NCBI RefSeq assembly: GCF_019242955.1
Contig: NZ_CP066129.1
Span: 2,604,001-2,668,000 of the forward strand
DNA from: Morganella morganii
GTDB taxonomy: Bacteria > Pseudomonadota > Gammaproteobacteria > Enterobacterales > Enterobacteriaceae
Length of the DNA stretch: 64,000 nt
Direction: 5' to 3'
Shown here: positions 16,035 to 25,633 of the stretch, piece by piece
How positions within the stretch are numbered: position 1 is the first letter of the stretch
Layout of the letters: each line of letters begins with the position of its first letter
Translations under genes and position numbers: made by a program
The notes under the pieces: generated by a model
The model's database searches: none
What the model saw: the letters and a program-made list of their open reading frames with translations, nothing else
Told to the model about the DNA's origin: nothing

Positions 16035-19000
16035 CTATTTCAGTGCTATTTCTATTTTTAGATTTCCGTGTTCGTCCCGTAAATAAAGACCTGAACCATC
16101 AAAAGTTAACCCACCGCTTCTATCATTTGAGTTCATTTCAAATTTGTTTGTTTTTGCATCCAGAATAAAACCCTGTTTACCCGGCACATAGTTCTCCGAC
16201 TGCATTTTGTCAGTAACGACAACTTCATTAAGCCAGGCCTTATTGATAAATGCTTCACGCATAAAGATCTGCCCGCCCTCCATGTACATAAACAGATCCA
16301 TGGATTTGCTGGACGGGTTATAAAACGCGAATTTCTGTGCGTTAAAACCGATAAGCGTGTTCACCTCTCCGCCTTTCAACTCTGCTCCGATGACCATACC
16401 GGCGGAATAGTCCTCACCGTTGTAATGAATGCGGACTTTCATATCGTGAACCACTGATGCTTCACCGGCGGCCATGTCCCACTGCGCGCGGATAGAGTTC
16501 TGTGCGATGGCAAAGCTGTCGTCTGCGGTCACCTTAACTGCATCCAGTTTCTCTGCAAGTGCGGTGGTTTCAGTGACGGTGTAGTTGCGGACTTCGATAA
16601 TTTCGGCTTTCATCGAACCGGTTTCGCGCTGCCAGTAGCCCCACTGTCCGTATGCGTTGTTGGCGTTATTGATGATGGCCTCGAAGTTATCATCCGCCTG
16701 CGACTGCAGGTCTTTGATGATTTGGGAATCACCCAGTCCGGCAGCCACTTCATCAATAATGGTCGATGCGTCGAACTCGGCCACACCGCGCACAAACTCA
16801 GTCCAGGGGGACTGATTGCCGGTTTTATCTACCAGGCGGGCACGGAAATAAAACGCGGTACCGGCGGCCAGACCGGCAAGCTCATGAGAGCGGGACGGGT
16901 ACGGCACATCGGCCAGCAGTAACAGATTCTGACCATCGTTGGTTTTGCTGTACTGAATTTCAGTTTTCAGGGTGTCCTCCGTGAATTTCCCGAACTCCCA
17001 GTTCAGTTTGATCCCGAATACCAGTGTGGATGCCCGGAAGTTCAGCGGCATCGGCGGATCACCCACTTTCCCGGTCAGCCGGGTCTCCTCTGAATATCCC
17101 CAGCCGCTGGAAATTTCCGCCGCGTTAATCGCCCTGACCCGTACCAGGTAGCGGCCTGAATACACCCCGGCCACGTCAAACGAGGTGGTGGCATTGCGCG
17201 GCACATTGATCCAGTTGCCGTCATCACGCCGCCACTGCGCCTCGTAGGCAATCGCGTTCTCTGCCGGTGACCAGGTAACCTGCATGGTTTCGACGCTGAT
17301 CCCCTGGTTAACGACAGAGTAAGAGCTGATGGTGATATCTTTCGGCGGGAACTGGTTACCTGGCGGAATAACACTGATTGGCCGTTCATCGAGCACCGCG
17401 CCGGTGTCTATCCGGTCGTACTTGTCCGGATCATGCATCGCCGCCGATATCGTGAACGTGCCGTCATCATTTTCAGTCACGCTCACCACCCGGTACTGCT
17501 GGGCGTACAGCTCGTCTGACTCCGTCACCCAGACACATTCCGGTTCCGGCGTTTCGCTGTATTCCGTGGTAACGGTGAGCACGTTATCCGTGACCATCTG
17601 AATGGTGCGGGCCTGTGATTTACCGGACGGCAGGTTCAGCATCAGCCGGTCACCCGGCGCGGCATCCGGTTTGCGGTCGAGTGTGATACTCCGGCCATTC
17701 ACAGCCCTGACGCGGCCGCCGGTGACTTTCCCGGACAGGTTTTCATCCGCCACCGCAATGATGTAGCCCGGCTGCGGGATATTGCCGTCCAGTCCCACAC
17801 CGAATGTCACTACGCGGTCTTTGTTGTTGGTGAGGATGCCCCAACGGCCTTTGCGGTTGGCCTCTGACTGGCGGGTACAGCCGATAGCGGTCATTTCCAG
17901 CTGATTAAAACCGAACCGGTAAACCAGCTCATTTTCAAACACCGGCTCCATCGCATCGGCATAACCGTTCAGCGGATCTGAGTACGACACCAGTGCAGAG
18001 GAATAACGGGCCTTACTGCTGCTGCCGGAATAGGTGAAACGACCGTCGAGCACGTTGGCTTTGGTGTAGCTGTAATCAATATCACGCGGCATATCCGCCA
18101 GGGTGATAATCTGGTTGCCGCCCCAGTAGATCATACCCCGGAAAATGGCAGAAAAATCACGCAGCACGGTATAGGCTTCATTGCGATCCTGCACATACAC
18201 GTCACAGACATAACGCGGTTCGGTACCGCTGCCGCCCTTACCATCCGGCACCAGCTGATCACAATACTGCGCAACCCGGTACAGCTCCCACTTATCGATA
18301 TTCTGCATTTTGATGCGGTCGCCGAGGCCGAAGCGATCGGAAACCACGATATCGTAAAATATCCAGGCCGGGTTATTAGTCCATGCCCATTTAAACGAAC
18401 CGTCCCAGGTACCAGAATATGTCCGGTGCCCCGGGTCATAGTTTGACGGTACACGGATAATACGCATTTTCGGCTCACAGGTGACCTGCGGGATAGAGCC
18501 GTTAAACTGTTTTGAGTCAAACTCAATATACAACAGCGCGGTATGCGGATACCTCAATTTGGCATCAATCACCTCGGTGTAACTCTGCAGCACCATGGTG
18601 TCACCGATTTTGGCACTGTTGGCATCTTCAGTGATTTTCCGCACCCGCAGTGTCCACGATGTGGCCGACTGCGGCAGATCAATACGATGAGTCCGCTCAT
18701 AACCTGACGTGGTTTTGCCCTTCACCCGTCCGTCCACAACGGTTTTCCAACTACCACCGTCAGTTTGCAGATCAATGGCGTATTTCACCTCGTTACCGAC
18801 CATATCCCCGTTATCCTCCTGGCGGAACAGGGACGGCCATTTCAGGCGGACGCGGACCGCAGACAACTGCGGGTTAGTAAACGCATGCGCCCACGGTGTG
18901 CTGCTCTGCATGGTGGTACCAACCGTGATTTCATTCTCCGCCGCCGGCATCCCCTGAATATAGGTTTGCGCCTGGGTACCGGGGCGGTATTCCCACACCA

Positions 19001-19205
19001 CACCGGGAAAGTTTTCCGACCCGTCAGCGTTCAGCAGCGGCGTACCATCCAGAAAGATATTCTTCCCGGTCAGCTCACCGGCAAATTCACCTTCCCCGAG
19101 AGCGATCAGCAATTTAGCTTTGGCAACGGACTGTAAATCATCCGGTTGTTCGACGGGCGTGCGCGGGCTGCCACCGCCACCTTTGCGGCCTGTGATTTGT
19201 GTCAT
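16035..19205 (-). CDS. Host-specificity tail-tip protein gpJ (prophage 1)
   Basis: 1,056 residues, the length and layout of lambda gpJ. It begins MTQITGRKGGGGSPRTPVEQ, has the tail-hub region (DDLQSVAKAKLLIALGEGEF, WDGSFKWAWTNNPAWIFYDI), two fibronectin type III-like repeats (about residues 625-820; ENAIAYEAQWRRDDG) and a C-terminal DUF1983-like helical and beta region. gpJ forms the central tip that contacts the receptor. The last 45 residues differ completely from the prophage 2 copy, while the rest is nearly identical, as expected where receptor or fibre-attachment specificity changes. Confidence 0.93.
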   Translation of the reverse strand: MTQITGRKGGGGSPRTPVEQPDDLQSVAKAKLLIALGEGEFAGELTGKNIFLDGTPLLNADGSENFPGVVWEYRPGTQAQTYIQGMPAAENEITVGTTMQSSTPWAHAFTNPQLSAVRVRLKWPSLFRQEDNGDMVGNEVKYAIDLQTDGGSWKTVVDGRVKGKTTSGYERTHRIDLPQSATSWTLRVRKITEDANSAKIGDTMVLQSYTEVIDAKLRYPHTALLYIEFDSKQFNGSIPQVTCEPKMRIIRVPSNYDPGHRTYSGTWDGSFKWAWTNNPAWIFYDIVVSDRFGLGDRIKMQNIDKWELYRVAQYCDQLVPDGKGGSGTEPRYVCDVYVQDRNEAYTVLRDFSAIFRGMIYWGGNQIITLADMPRDIDYSYTKANVLDGRFTYSGSSSKARYSSALVSYSDPLNGYADAMEPVFENELVYRFGFNQLEMTAIGCTRQSEANRKGRWGILTNNKDRVVTFGVGLDGNIPQPGYIIAVADENLSGKVTGGRVRAVNGRSITLDRKPDAAPGDRLMLNLPSGKSQARTIQMVTDNVLTVTTEYSETPEPECVWVTESDELYAQQYRVVSVTENDDGTFTISAAMHDPDKYDRIDTGAVLDERPISVIPPGNQFPPKDITISSYSVVNQGISVETMQVTWSPAENAIAYEAQWRRDDGNWINVPRNATTSFDVAGVYSGRYLVRVRAINAAEISSGWGYSEETRLTGKVGDPPMPLNFRASTLVFGIKLNWEFGKFTEDTLKTEIQYSKTNDGQNLLLLADVPYPSRSHELAGLAAGTAFYFRARLVDKTGNQSPWTEFVRGVAEFDASTIIDEVAAGLGDSQIIKDLQSQADDNFEAIINNANNAYGQWGYWQRETGSMKAEIIEVRNYTVTETTALAEKLDAVKVTADDSFAIAQNSIRAQWDMAAGEASVVHDMKVRIHYNGEDYSAGMVIGAELKGGEVNTLIGFNAQKFAFYNPSSKSMDLFMYMEGGQIFMREAFINKAWLNEVVVTDKMQSENYVPGKQGFILDAKTNKFEMNSNDRSGGLTFDGSGLYLRDEHGNLKIEIALK

Positions 19206-19238
19206 TGTGGATTTCCTGCTGAATAACTGAAGGGAAAG

Positions 19239-19841
19239 TTACTGCTGATCTTCGACGTAAATTCCGGCTGAGATAACCGCGCCGCCTATGCGGCGCTTAC
19301 CATAACCGATCGGTACCGGATAGCCCTGAGAAACGGTGTTCACCGGCGCACCGAATGCATATGATGGCTTATTTTCGCCCTGGTCTTTCATGGCAAGTCC
19401 GCCCGGCTGCGGGGACAACATCTGGATTATACCGCCCAGCATCATGGATACGCCGGTCATGGCCAGCCCGGTATGCATCGCTCCCCATGCCGCCACTGAC
19501 GCACCGCCTGTCCAGAACGCAGCAGCCACCATCACCGCGCCGAAAATAACCTGCAGCAATCCCCCGCGTTTGCTGCCGATCACAACAGGCACAATCCGGA
19601 TAACATCATCCGTCACCGGAAAAACGAGGTCATCCACCCCGATATTTTTTTTACCTCGAAATACCGCATACGTTAAGCCGCGGGATTTACTGGTATTCAG
19701 ATAGCGTTCAAACCCGGGAATTGTGCAGCATAAAGCACGGACCGCTTCGGAGGTTGTGCTGACCAGGCGCTGATGTATTTTGCCAAAGGTTTTACCCAGC
19801 ACACCGCCGAGTACAATTTTCACCATAATTTCCTGTGACAT
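19239..19841 (-). CDS. Tail assembly protein gpI
   Basis: 200 residues, similar to lambda gpI: an N-terminal ubiquitin-like part (MVKIVLGGVLGKTFGKIHQR) with VRALCCTIPGFERYLN, then a glycine- and alanine-rich hydrophobic stretch (residues 103-145) and the conserved end KPSYAFGAPVNTVSQGYPVP followed by GYGKRRIGGAVISAGI. gpI is needed for the assembly of the tail tip and is not kept in the virion. It lies between gpK and gpJ as in lambda. Confidence 0.9.
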   Translation of the reverse strand: MSQEIMVKIVLGGVLGKTFGKIHQRLVSTTSEAVRALCCTIPGFERYLNTSKSRGLTYAVFRGKKNIGVDDLVFPVTDDVIRIVPVVIGSKRGGLLQVIFGAVMVAAAFWTGGASVAAWGAMHTGLAMTGVSMMLGGIIQMLSPQPGGLAMKDQGENKPSYAFGAPVNTVSQGYPVPIGYGKRRIGGAVISAGIYVEDQQ

Positions 19842-19873
19842 ATTTCACCCGTAAAAAAAGCCGCCGGAGCGGG

Positions 19874-20578
19874 TCATATCAGTTGCTCATGACGCAGTAC
19901 CATCACTGTACGGTCACGCCAGTAACCACCATACGGCACCCGCTGACTCAGGTGACCGTATAAGTGATGCAGAAGCATGTTGTCAGGCAATAAAATACCG
20001 GCATGATTGGCAACCGGTGCCTGTACCTGCATCACGATGACATTACCGGGTTGCGGGTCGTCAACCTGAATAAATCCCGCTTCCCGCCAGTTATCGGCGT
20101 AACGGTTCTCACCCTGCTCCCACCAGGGGTAATCCACCCGGTAATCCGGCAGTTCAATGCCACGTTCCTGCCGGAACCAGCTCATGACCAGCCCCCAGCA
20201 GTCGGTAAACCCGAGCACAAACGGCCGACCGAGTAATGGCAGCTCACCGCGTGGCTGAACAGTCCGCAGATCCCCCTCCGGCCAGCTGACGATATACCAC
20301 GGCACACCGAGAGCATCACAGTGTGCTTTATCAAGTTCTGACGGCCGAGTGGTAGCATCCGGGTGACTGTGCACAATACCGGTCACCGTACCCCAATCCT
20401 CAGCAGCCGCGTAATCCTCCGGCGATAATACAAAATGCTCTTCCGGCGTAGCCGCGATATTGCGGCAGGGAAAGTATTTCACCACACGGGATTTTTGCGC
20501 TATTACTCCGCAGCACTCGCGGGGATATTCACATTCTGCGTGTGCAAAAATAGCTGCCTGAATGTTTTTACGCATCAT
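19874..20578 (-). CDS. Tail-tip peptidase gpK (JAMM plus NlpC/P60)
   Basis: 234 residues with two enzymatic domains. The first (1-110) is a Mov34/JAMM domain: GIVHSHPDATTRPSELD gives the zinc ligands H-x-H and the aspartate, with an upstream glutamate in CEYPRECCGVI. The second (115-234) is NlpC/P60: FTDCWGLV carries the catalytic cysteine and NHAGILL the histidine. In lambda-like phages gpK helps the tail tip through peptidoglycan. The ATG at 20578 overlaps the stop of gpL by one base. Confidence 0.92.
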   Translation of the reverse strand: MMRKNIQAAIFAHAECEYPRECCGVIAQKSRVVKYFPCRNIAATPEEHFVLSPEDYAAAEDWGTVTGIVHSHPDATTRPSELDKAHCDALGVPWYIVSWPEGDLRTVQPRGELPLLGRPFVLGFTDCWGLVMSWFRQERGIELPDYRVDYPWWEQGENRYADNWREAGFIQVDDPQPGNVIVMQVQAPVANHAGILLPDNMLLHHLYGHLSQRVPYGGYWRDRTVMVLRHEQLI

Positions 20579-21336
20579 TATTTCCTCAGTAATGAGGTTC
20601 CCGGAAAGCCGCCGAACGGGATCGGATTATTTTTCCCGAAACGGGGAAAGCAACCGGTATTCAGCATGCCGCTGCACTGATCCTGTGCCGGGTCATCCAC
20701 GCGGTTGCCGTATTTGTCAAAATACCCGTTCTGCCCGGCATAATCACAGCCGTCACCGGATTTGTATTTGCCGCGTATGCACCAGGTACACATTGCATGC
20801 AGTTGCCGCGTCGGGATCAGCACCCCCTGCAAATCCATCGGGCTGGCTAATTCAAACCCGATAACTTCGTTAGTTTCTGAGGATTTGCTGTCGATATAAA
20901 AGACCGAGACTTTTTCCTGGGTAGGATCTGCCGCCGGGTTGCCATCCGGAAAATTCGCCGCATCCAGATAGTGTGCCAGGGTGTCGTGTATCGTGACTTT
21001 CGCTTTCAGCATGTCATCGTATGCCAGACACAGCGCGGTGATTGAACCGTCGAGGTTTGCCACCGATAACTTCGGCTGTGCGCCGGATCCGGTGGTGGAT
21101 GCCTCTATCCCTTCAATCTGCGCAGGCCAGGCCCGATACTCCTCTCCCTGCCACCAGATGGATTTCGCCGGTAATTTTTCCGGATCACCACCGGCGGCTG
21201 TAATTTCTGCCTCTGTATGTGGGATGTTGTATGCATGGAACCGCAAAATATCCGGCGCACCGAATGCGGTACCGTCAACCTCAAAAAGCCGGACGGCATT
21301 ACCCGGTTCCAGCTTCTGGTAGTCATTTGTGATCAT
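20578..21336 (-). CDS. Minor tail protein gpL
   Basis: 252 residues with the family's layout: an N-terminal part with EPGNAVRLFEVDGTAFGAPD and a C-terminal cysteine-rich part (MCTWCIRGKYKSGDGCDYAG, then DQCSGMLNTGC). In lambda gpL these cysteines hold an iron-sulfur cluster in the tail tip, and the same four-cysteine spacing is present here. It overlaps gpM upstream by four bases and gpK downstream by one. Confidence 0.9.
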   Translation of the reverse strand: MITNDYQKLEPGNAVRLFEVDGTAFGAPDILRFHAYNIPHTEAEITAAGGDPEKLPAKSIWWQGEEYRAWPAQIEGIEASTTGSGAQPKLSVANLDGSITALCLAYDDMLKAKVTIHDTLAHYLDAANFPDGNPAADPTQEKVSVFYIDSKSSETNEVIGFELASPMDLQGVLIPTRQLHAMCTWCIRGKYKSGDGCDYAGQNGYFDKYGNRVDDPAQDQCSGMLNTGCFPRFGKNNPIPFGGFPGTSLLRK

Positions 21337-21668
21337 GGTTTAAATGCCTGGGTAAAAGTGAGAGAAAGTGAATAGTTGTCACCGCCGAGCGGGGTGAGCT
21401 TATGCTCGTCGCACCGGTACAGACCGACCGGCTCAAGCGGGGGTTTCCACTGAAAAGCCTTTATGCCGCCGTGACGGTCGATAAACTGACGGATAGCCGC
21501 GATATACTCCCCGCGACCGGTAAATTCCAGTGACCACTTCTGGCTGCGGGCGTTAATACCGTCACCGGACACCTGCTCATAACCATCACCGAACTTCACC
21601 CTGCGGGTTTTATAGGTGATGTCCTCCGTGGGATTAACACGGGGACACCAGGTGAAAATTTCAATCAT
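21333..21668 (-). CDS. Minor tail protein gpM
   Basis: 111 residues beginning MIEIFTWCPRVNPTEDITYK and containing KFGDGYEQVSGDGINARSQK, a pattern typical of gpM-like proteins that join the tail tip to the tube. Both ends overlap neighbours by four bases (ATGA), consistent with a coupled tail operon. Confidence 0.9.
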   Translation of the reverse strand: MIEIFTWCPRVNPTEDITYKTRRVKFGDGYEQVSGDGINARSQKWSLEFTGRGEYIAAIRQFIDRHGGIKAFQWKPPLEPVGLYRCDEHKLTPLGGDNYSLSLTFTQAFKP

Positions 21669-24600
21669 TGACGGCCCCCTTTCGCAACCGACCAGATGGC
21701 ACCGCCGGGCCGCAGGTCTGTATTAATCAGCGCCCGGTAACGCTGGTCTACATACTGCCCAATCTCCCGGCCAAACTGTTCATAACCAGCTGACGACTGC
21801 GTCTGGCTGCTGCCGTTACTGTCAATGGTAATAAACACCTGTGGTGCTGCAGAACCGGTATTCTGATTTCTGCCGATCGCCCGGACACCGAGAGAGCCAT
21901 CCGCCGCCCGTGTTAACGGCATAATCGCTTCCGGTCCGGCCTCACCCATCAGCCCGGCACCTTTGGCAAACGCAAAATAAGTCGGTGTGCTGACTATCTG
22001 ATTACTGTACGCACTCAGGCCCGGGGAGTTATAAACTCCGCCTTTGGCATTTGCCGCGGCACCTCCCAGGAAGTTACCGACAGCACCAATCCAGCCACCG
22101 GCATCTGACATGGATTTCAGGCTGTTCACGATGGCAGCGTTGACCAGTATTTTCTGGATGGATTTAAGGACATCTATTGACCAGTCGCGCCAGCTGGCTT
22201 TATTTCCGTTCAGCATGTCAGTGATGTTATTCACCATACCGCCCATGGCGCTCTGCACTGCTGATGCGGTTTGCTCCGCATAATCTCCGGCCTCAGCAAC
22301 CCAGTCTTCCATCCCCCGGGTAACCCCGCTGGTCCAGTCAGACTGAACCTCCTTTATTTTCTGATATTTCAGGTTGAGCGCATCAATCTCCCGGTTATAA
22401 GCTTCGGTCGCACTTTTTCCCTGATCAGATTTGGCATAAACACGATCAATCTGCTGACGCTCATCGTAAAGACTGCGCCGGTTTCCGCCCATTCCCCGGG
22501 TTTTATCAATTTGCTCCGCTTCGTCACTGAATTTCCGGGCTCCGTCACGCATCGCTTTCAGCGCATCATCCATTTCACGCTGCTTTCTGACCGCCTCATC
22601 GGCCTTTTGTGTCCACTCCGCCAGGGCAACAGAGGATGCGCGGATCGCTTTTCGCTGCTCATCCGTCCATTTGGTACCGGCCTCATGCGCAGCCGCATAC
22701 AGCTCCGCGGCCTTCTCTCCCTGCGAGGCTCTGACTTTCTGAACCTCCGTGGCCACACTCAGATCCGCCATTTTACGGGCATACTGCTCCGCCTGACGTT
22801 CCGCTTCTTTCTGCTCTTTATTGAAAGCACTCTGAGCACTTTTACCCGCTTTCAGTTCCTTACTCAGCTTTTCCTGATTCCGGTAGGCTGCCACCTGATT
22901 ATCAATATACTTCTGCCGGTTATCGGCAAATTCAGGTTTATTCAGCAGACCGATATCATCTGCGGCAAACTCAGCCTGCCGGATAACACGGGCTTCCCCG
23001 GTCAGTGCGGACAGTTCTTTGTCCCGCTCTGATTTTTGAATGAAATCCTGCTGTTTTTCGCTGAGAGGCGCTGCCGGGATACGCATCGGGCTGTTAACCA
23101 GAGCCAGGCGGTTAGTCAGGATCTGATTTCCGGCAGACATTATCCGGTTAAATTCGCTATGCTCCGCATTCACCATCAGTAATGAATGACGCATATTATT
23201 CTGGGCAGCAGACTGCTGACGAATAAGAAAATCACGCTGACTTTCGACCGCCTTCAGTGCTGACTGAATCTCTTCCGATTTTTTGCTCAGCTCATTGAGC
23301 CTGCTCTGTTCAACAGAAAGTTCACCCTGCGCAGCCGCCAGGGATTTAACCGCATCCTCCTGACTGATCAGATGATTAATCAGATAGCCGTTGATGCTGG
23401 GGCCGGGTGAGGCCAGCATCTGCTGATATCCTGCTATCGCTGATTTTAATCTCTCGACTTTCTGACGCTGCTCATCAACCAGTTTATTTTGCACCGCCAG
23501 CGATTCTTTGGTTTTACCAGAGTTATCAGCGGTTTCCGGCAGCGTCATTTTATTAAGATTGGCACGAACCTGGTCAATGGTGGCGGCGTATTCAAGTGCG
23601 GACTGTCTTGCCTGTTCCTGCTTCTGGTACATGGTGTACCAGGCACCGGCACCCAGCATCACCAGCCCCGGAATACCACCGACCAGCCCCAGCGCACCAC
23701 CAAGAAGACGTGAACCGACAGATGTGACGTTATTCAGGTTGTTTTGTGCGATATTGCGGGCGTTAATATTGCGTGTAACGGATGCCTGTACAGCGGCAAG
23801 CCGCTTTTCTGCGCCTGCCTGCGCATCGGTTCCGCGTGCAGCTGCCAGTGATTTTTGTGCCCGGTACTCTGCCGCACGCGCTCTGGCAACCGCAATTTGT
23901 GTCCCGCGCAGCTGGGCCTGCGCAAGAGCGACCTCGCCTTTTGCGGCACTGACCACCCCGGAGGATGCTTTAACCACGCTGGCGGTCAGTCCACCGAAAT
24001 ACCGTGCCAGGCCAACCCCGACCAGTGCCCCTGCAACAGTGGCGATGGTATCTATATTTCCTGCAATACCATTCAGTGCCCCGGTCAGTGTGCTGGTTGC
24101 ACCAGATGCCTCATTAGCCCCGCCCACCCACGCCATAAAGGCGTTTTCCACCTTTTGCGAAGCCATACTGACGGTCTGCGGTAACTGCTCAAATTCTTTT
24201 CTGAGTTGCTCCGTATTTGTCAGGATCGGGACGATTTTATCCGTGGTCAGCTGCCCGCTCTGCGCCATATCGCGCAGCCCGCCGATGGTGGTCCCCATCC
24301 CGTCAGCCAGCAGTTTTGCCAGCCGTCCGCCGTTCTCCATCACCGCGTTAAATTCTTCACCGCGCAGAACACCGGAAGCCAGTGCCTGACTGAGTTGAGT
24401 AATAACAGAGCTGGCTTCTTCGGTGCTTGCACCGGACAGCTTCAGTGAAGTTGCGATGGTTTCAGTGACTTTTGCCACATCCCCCGAGGCATAACCCGCA
24501 TCACGCATCGACTGTGCAATACGGGCATACAGGTTGGTATTTGCCGCCAGTGACGTGCCGGTACGCTGGCTCAGTGACATCAGTTCCTGCTGAGCACGGC

Positions 24601-24925
24601 TGAAATCCTCCGCAGACACAGAGGCCAGTTTCAGACGGCCGCTTAACTGACTCCAGGTATCGGCATAACTGATAAGCTGCTGCGTGGCAAAAGCACCGGC
24701 CATGCCCCCCATTACACCGGTTACCGTGGATTTTATTGATGACAGTTCATTATTCAGTTCACTGATTGCCCGTTTCGTTTCGCGTGATGCCGATGCTGCT
24801 TTGCGTCCGCCCTGCTCCAGCGTCCGGTAATAGTTCTCCCCCATCCGTGAGGCGCGCGCTATTTCAGACTGAAACGAGGAGGAATTTGCCGATATTTTAA
24901 TAATAAGCTCACGAAGCTTTGCCAT
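21665..24925 (-). CDS. Tape-measure protein gpH
   Basis: 1,086 residues. The N-terminus (MAKLRELIIKISANSSSFQS) and the tape-measure domain (about 60-270, with QLSGRLKLASVSAEDFSRAQ and GEEFNAVMENGGRLAKLLAD) are followed by long Gln/Ala/Lys-rich helices, a hydrophobic stretch near residue 405-430 (GGALGLVGGIPGLVMLGAGA), and a glycine-rich C-terminal region with lambda-H-like AKGGVYNSPGLSAYSNQIV. The length sets the tail length; at roughly 1.5 Angstrom per residue a tail of about 160 nm is expected. Confidence 0.93.
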   Translation of the reverse strand: MAKLRELIIKISANSSSFQSEIARASRMGENYYRTLEQGGRKAASASRETKRAISELNNELSSIKSTVTGVMGGMAGAFATQQLISYADTWSQLSGRLKLASVSAEDFSRAQQELMSLSQRTGTSLAANTNLYARIAQSMRDAGYASGDVAKVTETIATSLKLSGASTEEASSVITQLSQALASGVLRGEEFNAVMENGGRLAKLLADGMGTTIGGLRDMAQSGQLTTDKIVPILTNTEQLRKEFEQLPQTVSMASQKVENAFMAWVGGANEASGATSTLTGALNGIAGNIDTIATVAGALVGVGLARYFGGLTASVVKASSGVVSAAKGEVALAQAQLRGTQIAVARARAAEYRAQKSLAAARGTDAQAGAEKRLAAVQASVTRNINARNIAQNNLNNVTSVGSRLLGGALGLVGGIPGLVMLGAGAWYTMYQKQEQARQSALEYAATIDQVRANLNKMTLPETADNSGKTKESLAVQNKLVDEQRQKVERLKSAIAGYQQMLASPGPSINGYLINHLISQEDAVKSLAAAQGELSVEQSRLNELSKKSEEIQSALKAVESQRDFLIRQQSAAQNNMRHSLLMVNAEHSEFNRIMSAGNQILTNRLALVNSPMRIPAAPLSEKQQDFIQKSERDKELSALTGEARVIRQAEFAADDIGLLNKPEFADNRQKYIDNQVAAYRNQEKLSKELKAGKSAQSAFNKEQKEAERQAEQYARKMADLSVATEVQKVRASQGEKAAELYAAAHEAGTKWTDEQRKAIRASSVALAEWTQKADEAVRKQREMDDALKAMRDGARKFSDEAEQIDKTRGMGGNRRSLYDERQQIDRVYAKSDQGKSATEAYNREIDALNLKYQKIKEVQSDWTSGVTRGMEDWVAEAGDYAEQTASAVQSAMGGMVNNITDMLNGNKASWRDWSIDVLKSIQKILVNAAIVNSLKSMSDAGGWIGAVGNFLGGAAANAKGGVYNSPGLSAYSNQIVSTPTYFAFAKGAGLMGEAGPEAIMPLTRAADGSLGVRAIGRNQNTGSAAPQVFITIDSNGSSQTQSSAGYEQFGREIGQYVDQRYRALINTDLRPGGAIWSVAKGGRQ

Positions 24926-24950
24926 TACGTCCTCTGCTATGTCAGTACAA

Positions 24951-25250
24951 TCAGGTTTCAGATACCGATTTCAGAAAACCCTCCAGCCCGTCATCTGCCT
25001 CACCGTTACCCGTTTTTCCCCATTGCAGCATCGCATCATTCAGGCTGAGTTTGCCGCCCTGTGCGCCGTACAGCGATGAGACAATATGGGCCGTCTGTAT
25101 GTCACTGCGGATGTCCCCGATCGGACTGAGGCGGTCAAAAGCCATCCACATGGTCAGCTCACCGGCGCTCATCGTTCTGGTCAGTTCATCCACTGTACGC
25201 CCCATCCGGAGCGCCAGTGTCATCAGAAAAAACATCCCGGGCTGTGCTAC
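24951..25250 (-). CDS. gpT part of the gpGT frameshift product
   Basis: This frame has no good ribosome site of its own and is entered by a -1 shift at the end of gpG: after the slippery site it reads VAQPGMFFLMTLALRMGRTV. The 94-residue internal part (DELTRTMSAGELTMWMAFDR) resembles lambda gpT/DUF4035 proteins, which bring the tail tube subunit to the tape measure as part of the gpGT chaperone. Confidence 0.82.
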   Translation of the reverse strand, partial: VAQPGMFFLMTLALRMGRTVDELTRTMSAGELTMWMAFDRLSPIGDIRSDIQTAHIVSSLYGAQGGKLSLNDAMLQWGKTGNGEADDGLEGFLKSVSET

Positions 25251-25630
25251 TTTTTTTCCGCTTCATCCGGCGTGGTCATCAGGTCAAGCGCCTGTTTCAG
25301 TAAACGGGCATGAACCGGCCCGTAAACAGCCATCACTTCTTCAGTGTCGTCATCACTGAACACCCGCTCTTTATCTTCATCCAGCAGCACATCAGAAAAC
25401 ATCACCACATCTGCACGCAGATTGCGCTGCGCCTGTTCTGCCTCTGACAATTTTTCATCACCGTCTGCGCCGGTATTCATCAGCTCACGCCATCTGAGCC
25501 AGGCTGCCGAAGACGGTTCCCGCAGAATAACGGTGACTCCGCTCCATTCAGGTACCTTCACCATCTTTGAACGGAAGGCGTTTTTTGGACTGAGTGCCAG
25601 TTCTTTTAATGACAGTTTCGGATTCGCCAC
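25247..25630 (-). CDS. Tail assembly chaperone gpG
   Basis: 127 residues, starts MANPKLSLKELALSPKNAFR and ends DEAEKK-stop. It has the predicted helical make-up of lambda gpG, with SSAAWLRWRELM near residue 40-50. gpG coats the tape-measure protein before tube assembly. The A-AAA-AAG heptamer sits directly before its TAG, so a fraction of ribosomes should make the longer gpGT. Confidence 0.88.
   Translation of the reverse strand: MANPKLSLKELALSPKNAFRSKMVKVPEWSGVTVILREPSSAAWLRWRELMNTGADGDEKLSEAEQAQRNLRADVVMFSDVLLDEDKERVFSDDDTEEVMAVYGPVHARLLKQALDLMTTPDEAEKK
25250..25256 (-). promoter_or_regulatory. Slippery heptamer for -1 ribosomal frameshifting
   Basis: On the minus strand the zero frame reads GCG GAA AAA AAG TAG. 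A-AAA-AAG is the same heptamer as in E. coli dnaX. A -1 shift changes AAG TAG to AAA GTA and joins gpG to the gpT frame without a gap. Confidence 0.85.
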
Positions 25631-25633
25631 GGC

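Noticed and set aside
22271-23032. Plus-strand frame of 253 codons
   Set aside because: Also antisense to the tape-measure gene, without start signals or a recognisable protein.
23508-24389. Long plus-strand frame of 293 codons
   Set aside because: It is antisense to the tape-measure gene, which has clear family similarity; its composition is that of a shadow (Ala, Ser, Pro-rich) and it has no ribosome site.
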